A DNA stretch of 6,996 nucleotides from an uncultured Negativicutes bacterium (GTDB lineage: Bacteria > Bacillota > Negativicutes > Acidaminococcales > Acidaminococcaceae). Every line of letters starts with the position of its first letter. The stretch's first letter is position 1. Both the position numbers and the translations under genes were made by a program. This document shows positions 1 to 5,472 of the stretch, piece after piece. The DNA is taken from assembly GCA_937926555.1 (NCBI GenBank), contig CALAZX010000231.1, positions 1 through 6,996 of the forward strand, written 5' to 3'. The notes beneath the pieces are model-generated. The model saw only the letters and a program-made list of their open reading frames with translations, was not told the DNA's origin and ran no database searches.

Positions 1-27
1 GCCGCGGGACAAGGAACGAATGTGAAG

Positions 28-67
28 AAAGGAGCGGGGAGGCCATCATAACCCCTCCCCTTGACAT
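28..67 (+). promoter_or_regulatory. mutS2 ribosome binding region with hairpin between SD and start codon
   Basis: The only good SD upstream of mutS2 is AAAGGAG at 28-34, which is 33 nt from the ATG at 68, too far for normal initiation. Between them lies an inverted repeat: GGGGAGG (36-42) pairs perfectly with CCTCCCC (54-60) around an 11-nt loop. If this 25-nt hairpin forms, the SD and ATG are separated by only 8 unpaired bases, close to optimal spacing. A second SD-like GGAGG (38-42) is buried in the stem. The hairpin has no T-run after it, so it is a poor Rho-independent terminator. The base pairing is seen directly; the role in initiation is inferred. Confidence 0.45.
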
Positions 68-2428
68 ATGGCACGATTTGCGATCAAGACACTGGAATTC
101 GACAAGGTGAAGGCCAATGCGGCGGCGTATGCGGCCACATCCCTGGGACGTGAACGTCTCATGGGCTGGAAGATCTCGGCGGATTTCGAGACGGTGAAAC
201 GACTCCAGATGGAGACGGCGGAGGCGAAACGGCTGCTGGACGACGGCATGCGTTTCCCCTTCGGCGGACTGCACAATATCGGACCGGCGGTGAAGCGGGC
301 CCGTATCGGCAGCAGCCTGGACGTGGAGGAGCTGATGGAGATCGGCACCAGCGCCGCCGCTTTCGGCGCCCTGCGCCAGTTCCTGCTGACGGAGAGCGAG
401 CGCTGTCCCAATCTGGCGGAGTACGCCCGGGAGATGAGCGAGTTCCCCCGGCTGGTGCGCCAGATTGAGCGGACCATCTCCGAGAAGGGTGAGATCCTGG
501 ACACAGCCTCCACCAAGCTGGCGGGGCTGCGGACCGGCATCGTTTCGGCCAAGAACCGTGTGAAGGGGCAGCTGGAGAACATCCTCCACGACCCCAACAA
601 CCAGAAGTATTTCCAGGACAACCTGGTGACCATGCGGGGGGACCGCTATGTGATCCCTATCAAGCAGGAATACAGGCTGAACTTCCCGGGCGTGGTCCAC
701 GACCAGTCCGGCACCGGCGCCACGCTTTTCATCGAGCCCCTGGCGGTGGTGAACCTGAACAATGACATCAAACGCTACATGACCGAGGAGCAGGAGGAGA
801 TCCGCCGCATCCTGCAGCAGCTCACCGACGCGGTGGGCAGCGAGGCGGCCCTTCTGACCCGGAGCCTGGAGATGGCCACGGAGCTGGACGTGATCTGCTC
901 CCGGGCCTACTACGCCATTGCCATGCGCGCGGTGCAGCCCCGGCTGGTATCCAGCGGCGGCATCGTCATCGAGAAAGGGCGGCATCCCCTGCTGCCCCAG
1001 AACAAGGTGGTGCCCCTGGACATGAATCTGGGGGAGACTTTCACCACGCTGCTGATCACCGGCCCCAACACCGGCGGCAAGACCGTGTCCCTGAAAGCGG
1101 TGGGACTGTTCGTCCTCATGAGCCAGATTGGCATGTTCATCCCCGCCGTCAGCGCCAAGCTGCCCCTGCTGCGGGCGGTCTACGCGGATATCGGCGATGA
1201 GCAGAGCATCGAGCAGAGCCTGAGTACTTTCTCCGGCCACATGACCAACCTGATCGCCATCCTCAAGGATGTGCGACCCGGCGACCTGGTGTTGGTGGAC
1301 GAGATCTGCGCCGGCACGGACCCCAACGAGGGCGCCGCCCTGGCCATGTCCATCCTGGACCATCTCACGGAGCAGGGGGTCCTCACTATGATGACCACCC
1401 ACTACAGCGAGCTGAAGACTTTCGCCTACGGCCGGGAGAAGATGGAGAACGCCAGTGTGGAGTTCGACCAGGACACCCTGCTGCCCACGTACCGTCTGCT
1501 GATGGGCGTGCCCGGCAGCAGCAACGCCTTCAATATCAGCCGCAAGCTGGGACTGCCCGACAGCATCATTGCCAGCGCCGGCAACCTGCTGACCCAGGAG
1601 CATATCCACATGGAGGATGTCCTCCAGGGACTGGAAGGGGAGCGGCGCAAGTACGAGAGCGGCAACCGGGAGATCAAGGCCCTGCAGTACGAAAGCGAGA
1701 AGCTGCGGAACCAGCTGGCCTGGCAGAAGAAAGAGTTCGAGAAGCAGCGGAACGAGCTGCTGCGCAAGGCCCGGAACCAGGCGGACGAGATTTACCGGAA
1801 CAGCCGCCGGGAGGCGGAGGCCGTGCTGAAGGAGCTCCGTTCCCTGAAGGCCGGCATCGACATGGACAGCCTCCGGGCGAAAGCCGAGGAGGCCAGGAAG
1901 AAGCTGGACAAGCATCTCAGCATGGACGAGCCCCTGCCCAAGGGCAAGCCGCTGGACCGGAAGACCGCCCGGAAGGGTATGATGGTCCTGGTGACCCGGC
2001 TGCGCAAGGAGGGCGAGATCCTGGAGATCTCCGGCAAGGACGCCGTGGTGAGCATCGGCATCATGAAGATGACCGTGCCCCTGAAGGAGTGCCTGCTGGT
2101 GAAGGACGCCCCCCGGAAGAAGGAGCCTGTCTCCAACTACCGGAAGAATGCGGCCCACCGCATGTTCGCCGCCAAGACCATGACGGCGGAGCAGGAGGTG
2201 GATGTCCGGGGCATGACCACCGACGAGGCCATCCCCTATGTGGACAAGGCCATCGACGACGCGCTGCTGGCCGGCATCGGACAGGTCCGTGTCATCCACG
2301 GCAAGGGGACCGGCGCACTCCGGGCGGGATTGCAGGAATATCTCCGCACTCACCGGAACGTGGCCAAGATCGCCCTGGCGGACCTGAGCCTGGGCGGCGC
2401 GGGGGTCACCGTGGTGACACTCAAGTGA
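68..2428 (+). CDS. mutS2: Endonuclease MutS2 (MutS-family ATPase with C-terminal Smr domain)
   Basis: The 786-aa product matches Bacillus subtilis MutS2 (about 785 aa) in length and domain order. Residues 1-300 are the MutS core/lever region, including a well-conserved stretch ending in GATLFIEP. The ATPase domain has Walker A GPNTGGKT at 332-339, a DIGDEQSIEQSLSTFSGH segment and Walker B LVLVDE with D411-E412, followed by AGTDPNEGAALA. A charged coiled coil spans about 519-595, a KOW-like segment about 628-680, and the Smr domain about 709-786 with DVRG (712-715) and HGKGTG (744-749). MutS domain I (mismatch recognition) is absent, as expected for MutS2. Characterised homologues split collided ribosomes (B. 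subtilis) or restrain homologous recombination (Thermus, Helicobacter); which role applies here cannot be told from sequence. A TGA at 62-64 in the same frame and the N-terminal match (LEFDKVK) fix the start at 68. A minor oddity is EICAGTDP where ELGAGTDP is usual. Confidence 0.97.
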   Translation: MARFAIKTLEFDKVKANAAAYAATSLGRERLMGWKISADFETVKRLQMETAEAKRLLDDGMRFPFGGLHNIGPAVKRARIGSSLDVEELMEIGTSAAAFGALRQFLLTESERCPNLAEYAREMSEFPRLVRQIERTISEKGEILDTASTKLAGLRTGIVSAKNRVKGQLENILHDPNNQKYFQDNLVTMRGDRYVIPIKQEYRLNFPGVVHDQSGTGATLFIEPLAVVNLNNDIKRYMTEEQEEIRRILQQLTDAVGSEAALLTRSLEMATELDVICSRAYYAIAMRAVQPRLVSSGGIVIEKGRHPLLPQNKVVPLDMNLGETFTTLLITGPNTGGKTVSLKAVGLFVLMSQIGMFIPAVSAKLPLLRAVYADIGDEQSIEQSLSTFSGHMTNLIAILKDVRPGDLVLVDEICAGTDPNEGAALAMSILDHLTEQGVLTMMTTHYSELKTFAYGREKMENASVEFDQDTLLPTYRLLMGVPGSSNAFNISRKLGLPDSIIASAGNLLTQEHIHMEDVLQGLEGERRKYESGNREIKALQYESEKLRNQLAWQKKEFEKQRNELLRKARNQADEIYRNSRREAEAVLKELRSLKAGIDMDSLRAKAEEARKKLDKHLSMDEPLPKGKPLDRKTARKGMMVLVTRLRKEGEILEISGKDAVVSIGIMKMTVPLKECLLVKDAPRKKEPVSNYRKNAAHRMFAAKTMTAEQEVDVRGMTTDEAIPYVDKAIDDALLAGIGQVRVIHGKGTGALRAGLQEYLRTHRNVAKIALADLSLGGAGVTVVTLK

Positions 2429-2462
2429 CGTCGGAACGCATGAACATACAGGAAAAATCATC

Positions 2463-2496
2463 TGCCGCCGGGTCCGGAAAAGCCCCTCTGGCGGCG
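2463..2496 (+). repeat. Inverted repeat just after mutS2
   Basis: GCCGCC at 2464-2469 pairs perfectly with GGCGGC at 2490-2495, with a T-G wobble outside, around a 20-nt loop. It starts 36 bases after the mutS2 stop, where a transcript end would be expected. The following bases (TGAAACC) are not T-rich, so it is at best a weak or Rho-assisted terminator, or an RNA 3'-end stabiliser. Confidence 0.3.
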
Positions 2497-2520
2497 TGAA
2501 ACCTCATAGAAACAGGCTTT

Positions 2521-2585
2521 GAAGCCCGTCTGTTGTACCATTTGATACAGTAAAACACTGCGAATGGCGGCAACAGGCGGGCTTC
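2521..2585 (+). repeat. Long nested hairpin between mutS2 and the aspartate kinase gene
   Basis: The arms GAAGCCCGTCTGTTG (2521-2535) and CAACAGGCGGGCTTC (2571-2585) form a 15-bp stem with a single G-T wobble. Inside the 35-nt loop are two further nested stems: CCATT (2538-2542) with AATGG (2563-2567), and CAGT (2548-2551) with ACTG (2557-2560) around a 5-nt tip. The sequence after the stem is TTGGATTTT, moderately T-rich, so this may end the mutS2 transcript. Its right arm directly abuts the putative -35 of the next promoter. The AACAGGC upstream at 2511-2517 can also pair with the left-arm region, giving an alternative fold. The structure is certain at base level; terminator, regulatory site or small palindromic repeat element are all possible. 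Confidence 0.6.
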
Positions 2586-2615
2586 TTGGATTTTAGCGGT
2601 GTGATATGTTATAAT
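2586..2615 (+). promoter_or_regulatory. Promoter of the aspartate kinase gene (extended -10)
   Basis: A perfect TATAAT -10 lies at 2610-2615, preceded by TGT (2607-2609), making an extended -10 element. A weak -35, TTGGAT, lies at 2586-2591 with an 18-bp spacer. The region is AT-rich against the GC-rich background. Transcription would begin near 2622, giving a leader of about 50 nt. That leader is too short for a lysine riboswitch. It contains the small palindrome TTCCGGAA (2634-2641) and the SD AAGGGG (2660-2665). Confidence 0.7.
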
Positions 2616-2673
2616 AAATGTGTATTTTTGTTCTTCCGGAACGGATTATTAAAGAATAGAAGGGGTGTAACCT

Positions 2674-3912
2674 ATGGCACTGATTGTGAAGAAATTCGGC
2701 GGCAGCAGCGTTGCCACGCCGGAGAAGATATACGCCCTGGTGGACCGTGTATTGGCCGAGAAAAAAGAGGAGGACCGGATCGTCATCGTGGTTTCCGCGA
2801 TGGGCGACACCACCGACGACCTGCTGAGCCTGGCGGCGAGCATCGCTCCCCAGCTTCCCAAACGGGAGATGGACATGCTGCTGGCAACCGGCGAGCAGGT
2901 ATCCATCTCGCTCCTGGCCAGCGCGTTCGTGAACCGGGGATACAAGGCTGTCTCCCTCACCGGATTCCAGGCTGGTATCCGCACCAACGCCCATCACACC
3001 AAGGCGGGCATCATCACCGTGGACGCCAAGCGGGTGGAGAAGGAGCTGGAGGCCGGGAACATCGTCGTGGTGGCGGGTTTCCAGGGCATGACCGAGGACG
3101 GGGACATCACCACCCTGGGCCGTGGCGGCAGCGATACCACCGCCGTGGCTGTGGCTGCCGGCCTGAAAGCCGACATCTGCGAGATCTACACCGACGTGGA
3201 CGGCGTCTATACCGCCGATCCCCGCATGGTTCCCGGAGCGCTGAAACTCAACGAGATCACCTTCGGGGAGATGCTGGAACTGGCCCGTCTGGGTGCCGGC
3301 GTCATGCAGCCCCGTGCTGTGGAGTATGGAGAACATAACAACGTGGATATCCATGTGCGGTCTACTTTTCATAACGTGCAGGGTACCATCATCAGGAGGG
3401 AATATACCGTGGAAGAGAAAGAGTTTATTATCCGTGGGGTGACAAGCGATGTGAACGTGGCGAAACTGGCAGTCCGTGACGTACCGGACCAGCCCGGTGC
3501 GGCCTTCACCATTTTCGACGCCCTGGCGAAAGCCAATATCGACGTGGACATGATCGTACAGAGCGCCAGCACCACCCATAAGAAGAACGACATCACCTTC
3601 ACTATCGCCAAGAATGACCTGGGCGAGGCGGTAGGCGTGCTGGAACGCCTGAAAGACGTGCTGGAATACGACCGGGTGGACATGGAGTCCAACGTGGCCA
3701 AAGTGTCCGTGGTGGGCGCAGGCATGCTGGGAAGCCCCGGTATCGCCGCCGGCATGTTCGGCGCGCTGGCTCATGCGGGCATCAACCTGGCCATCATCAG
3801 CACCTCCGAGATCAGCATCTCCTGCCTGATCCCCCTGGAGGATGTGAAGAAGGCGGTCAACGCCATCCACGAGTACTTCTTCAAAAACGCGGAGGACCGG
3901 GACTCCATCTGA
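2674..3912 (+). CDS. lysC: Aspartate kinase (aspartokinase), monofunctional, alpha subunit
   Basis: This enzyme phosphorylates aspartate to 4-phospho-aspartate, the first step towards diaminopimelate/lysine, threonine and methionine; it acts in the cytoplasm. The 412-aa product has the amino-acid-kinase domain first: KKFGGSS (6-12), VSAMGDTTD (40-48), TGEQVS (72-77), TLGRGGSDTTA (147-157) and TDVDGVYTADPR (173-184). Two ACT domains follow at roughly 262-335 and 341-405; the second contains ISTSEISIS (375-383). Length and layout fit the monofunctional aspartokinases of Firmicutes and Actinobacteria (LysC of B. subtilis, about 408 aa) and exclude a fusion to homoserine dehydrogenase. The ATG at 2674 is preceded by AAGGGGTG at a good distance. 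The gene has its own promoter upstream and a likely terminator downstream. Paralogue assignment (lysC versus dapG or thrD) cannot be settled from sequence alone, so the symbol is by family. Feedback inhibition by lysine and/or threonine through the ACT domains is expected from the family. Confidence 0.96.
   Translation: MALIVKKFGGSSVATPEKIYALVDRVLAEKKEEDRIVIVVSAMGDTTDDLLSLAASIAPQLPKREMDMLLATGEQVSISLLASAFVNRGYKAVSLTGFQAGIRTNAHHTKAGIITVDAKRVEKELEAGNIVVVAGFQGMTEDGDITTLGRGGSDTTAVAVAAGLKADICEIYTDVDGVYTADPRMVPGALKLNEITFGEMLELARLGAGVMQPRAVEYGEHNNVDIHVRSTFHNVQGTIIRREYTVEEKEFIIRGVTSDVNVAKLAVRDVPDQPGAAFTIFDALAKANIDVDMIVQSASTTHKKNDITFTIAKNDLGEAVGVLERLKDVLEYDRVDMESNVAKVSVVGAGMLGSPGIAAGMFGALAHAGINLAIISTSEISISCLIPLEDVKKAVNAIHEYFFKNAEDRDSI
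3394..3411 (+). promoter_or_regulatory. Internal ribosome binding site and GTG start for an aspartokinase beta subunit
   Basis: Within the aspartate kinase gene, AGGAGG (3394-3399) stands 9 nt before GTG at 3409-3411, which is in frame as codon 246. Translation from there would give a 167-aa protein (3409-3912) made of the two ACT domains only. In B. subtilis LysC and Corynebacterium glutamicum LysC, a beta subunit is made in exactly this way from an internal start at around codon 246-250, and the enzyme is alpha2beta2. The SD, the spacing and the reading frame are seen directly; production of the beta subunit is inferred from these relatives. Confidence 0.72.
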
Positions 3913-3939
3913 CGGATTCCCGCTGTGACCTCCATATAA

Positions 3940-3975
3940 AGGAGCTCCGTCCGCCCGGGAGGGAGCTTCTGTTTT
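3940..3975 (+). terminator. Rho-independent terminator after the aspartate kinase gene
   Basis: Bases 3940-3952 pair with 3958-3970 around a 5-nt loop. The core is AGCTCC (3943-3948) with GGAGCT (3962-3967), then a G-G mismatch and TCC/GGA, extended outward by A-T, G-C and G-T pairs. A short T run (3972-3975) follows one base later. It lies 27 nt after the stop codon. The T tract is short, so termination may be incomplete. Confidence 0.72.
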
Positions 3976-3993
3976 GTGGAGCTGAGAAATTGG

Positions 3994-4012
3994 CAATGAC
4001 AAGCTGTCATTG
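3994..4012 (+). repeat. Perfect 8-bp inverted repeat in the aspartate kinase-aminotransferase spacer
   Basis: CAATGACA (3994-4001) and TGTCATTG (4005-4012) are exact reverse complements separated by AGC. There is no T run, so it is not a terminator. Its size and symmetry would suit a dimeric regulator's operator, but no cognate regulator is visible in the window. Confidence 0.45.
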
Positions 4013-4064
4013 AGAAGTGAGAACCAACCGGCTGGATTTGAGAAGTGAACCCCGTCCGGCCGGA
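4010..4064 (+). repeat. Imperfect tandem repeat, two 27-nt copies with a 28-nt period
   Basis: Copy 1 is 4010-4036 and copy 2 is 4038-4064. Both begin with the identical 11-mer TTGAGAAGTGA and both end in CCGGC followed by T or C and GGA; 21 of 27 columns agree. A vaguely similar CTGAGAAATTGG stretch precedes them at 3982-3993. Low-complexity GAGAAGTGA-type spacers may be a dispersed intergenic repeat in the genome; only one locus is visible here. The 187-nt spacer (3913-4099) otherwise shows only a weak GATAAT (4068-4073) with no matching -35. Confidence 0.55.
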
Positions 4065-4099
4065 AACGATAATGAAACTGAAAGAGGATGTTACCTATT

Positions 4100-5401
4100 A
4101 TGTCAAAAAGTTTTGCCGCTCTGCAGGCGAAAGGAAAGTCTGCTGACGATGTTATTTTCGCGGCCAGTGCCGCAGCGATGAGAGATATTGCCGAGAACGG
4201 TCCGGAGAAAGTGGTCAACGGGACCATCGGCGCCATCATGGACGAGGAGGGGAAGCTGGTGTGCCTGCCTACGGTGGAGAAAGTCTACCGCAGCCTGCCC
4301 ACCGTGGAGCTTGCTGCCTACGCGCCTATCGCGGGGCTGCCCGAGTTCCTGGACAAAGTGCTGGAGGCAACCTTCGGAAAGAGCCGTCCCCACGCTCATA
4401 TCTCGGCGGTGGCCACTGCCGGAGGCACCGGCGGTATCCACCATGCCATCTGGAACTACACCCGTCCCGGCGACGTGGTTCTGACGTCAGACTGGTTCTG
4501 GGGCGCCTACACCGTGCTCTGCAAAGACCTGGAGCGTACCCTGGACACCTATCCCATGCTGACGGCGGACGAGCGGTTCAACCTGGAGGGGCTGGAGGAG
4601 AAGGTGCGCGGCCTGCTGGAGAAGCAGGACAGCGTGCTGCTGATTCTCAACACCCCGGCCCACAACCCCACCGGTTACAGCGTGTCCCGTGAGGACCTGG
4701 ACCGGATCATCGCCATGCTCTCCCGTGTCTCCGCGGAGGCCGGCAAGCAGGCGGTGCTGTTTCTGGACGTGGCCTATCTGGACTACGCCGGGGACAAGGA
4801 CGAGGTCCGGACCATGTTCCGGGCGCTGGACGACCTGCCGGAGAACCTGCTGGCCATTGTCCAGTACAGCATGTCCAAAGGCTTCACCATGTACGGCCAG
4901 CGGGTGGGCGCCATGATCGGCGTGGCCCGTGACAAGGAGGCCGTGGAGGAGTTTTTCGAGATCAACCAGTATTCCTGCCGTTCCACCTGGTCCATTATCT
5001 GCCGGCCCGCCATGCGGACCCTGGCGGAGATCTACAGCTATGGCCATCGCAACCCGCAGGGACTGGATATCCTGGCGGAGATCTACAGCGCTCCGGAGCT
5101 GATCCGGGCTGTGGAGGCCGAACGGGACGGTTATTACAAGATGATAAAGGCCCGCGCGGATATCTTCGTGAAAGAGGCGAAGGACTGCGGGCTGCCGATG
5201 ATCCCCTATGTGGCGGGATTCTTCCTGTCCATCCCCTGCGAGAAGGCGGCGGAGATCTGCGAGCTGCTGCATGAGGACCATATCTACCTGGTTCCCATGA
5301 AGGCCGGCATCCGCATCGCCCTGTGCTCCATCCCGCTGCGGCTGGTGCCCGGGATGGCGGAGAAGATCAAGCGTGCCATGGACAAGGTGGCGCAGCGCTG
5401 A
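4100..5401 (+). CDS. Class I PLP-dependent aminotransferase, aspartate/aromatic type
   Basis: The 433-aa product has the full active site of a fold-type I aminotransferase, closest in pattern to the AspC/TyrB (I-alpha) group. GGTG (108-111) would hold the PLP phosphate and the SDWFW tryptophans (132, 134) would stack on the ring. N189 in HNPTG, D223 and Y226 in LDVAY, the Schiff-base lysine K260 in SMSKGF, R268 in YGQRVG and the C-terminal R405 in GIRIA (equivalent to the alpha-carboxylate arginine) complete the set. It should move amino groups between aspartate or aromatic amino acids and 2-oxoacids; the exact substrate is not readable. An in-frame ATG exists at 4088, but the SD GAGG (4084-4087) runs directly into it, whereas the ATG at 4100 sits 12 nt after it. 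The bases before 4100 also resemble the aspartate kinase start region (TGTAACCTAT versus TGTTACCTAT), so 4100 is preferred. An 18-nt exact repeat lies inside (5021-5038 and 5072-5089). Confidence 0.9.
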   Translation: MSKSFAALQAKGKSADDVIFAASAAAMRDIAENGPEKVVNGTIGAIMDEEGKLVCLPTVEKVYRSLPTVELAAYAPIAGLPEFLDKVLEATFGKSRPHAHISAVATAGGTGGIHHAIWNYTRPGDVVLTSDWFWGAYTVLCKDLERTLDTYPMLTADERFNLEGLEEKVRGLLEKQDSVLLILNTPAHNPTGYSVSREDLDRIIAMLSRVSAEAGKQAVLFLDVAYLDYAGDKDEVRTMFRALDDLPENLLAIVQYSMSKGFTMYGQRVGAMIGVARDKEAVEEFFEINQYSCRSTWSIICRPAMRTLAEIYSYGHRNPQGLDILAEIYSAPELIRAVEAERDGYYKMIKARADIFVKEAKDCGLPMIPYVAGFFLSIPCEKAAEICELLHEDHIYLVPMKAGIRIALCSIPLRLVPGMAEKIKRAMDKVAQR

Positions 5402-5433
5402 GGAGCCATCGGAGAAACCTGAGTGTCTGAAGT

Positions 5434-5449
5434 GCCGGCGGCTGCCGGC
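5434..5449 (+). repeat. Short GC hairpin between aminotransferase and nucleoside kinase
   Basis: GCCGGC (5434-5439) pairs with GCCGGC (5444-5449) around the loop GGCT. It sits in the 71-nt gap between the two genes, 11 nt ahead of the SD of the next gene. No T run follows, and the gap is short, so co-transcription of the two genes is plausible. Confidence 0.35.
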
Positions 5450-5472
5450 CGGATAAGTGCAGGAGGTGCCGT

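Noticed and set aside
1..51. Possible 3' end of an upstream gene (frame ending at TAA 49-51, or at TGA 23-25)
   Set aside because: Only 16 or 8 codons are visible, neither has a recognisable C-terminus, and the frames cannot be distinguished.
61..66. TTGACA-like -35 just before mutS2
   Set aside because: No -10 at 16-19 bp downstream, and it would start transcription inside the gene.
1380..1390. Internal SD-like AGGGGG plus in-frame ATG in mutS2 (codon 441)
   Set aside because: It falls in the middle of the ATPase domain (before TTHYSELK), so the product would be a broken domain; unlike the aspartokinase case there is no known precedent.
2440..2499. 19-codon ORF after mutS2 (starts MNIQEKSS)
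   Set aside because: No SD before its ATG, and it runs through the 2464-2495 hairpin; no evidence of coding.
2586..3338. 250-codon + strand frame overlapping the aspartate kinase start
   Set aside because: Runs through promoter and leader, has no SD, and is an Arg/Gly/His-rich out-of-frame translation of the kinase gene.
4068..4073. GATAAT as a -10 for the aminotransferase gene
   Set aside because: No -35 at suitable distance (nearest TTGAGA is 24 bp away) and no extended TG; the leader would barely include the SD. It remains possible but unsupported.
2593..4239. 548-codon open frame on the - strand across the aspartate kinase gene
   Set aside because: It lies opposite a gene with clear kinase and ACT motifs, continues through that gene's promoter and terminator, and its His/Gln/Gly-rich translation has no recognisable domain. 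This is a GC-rich codon shadow.
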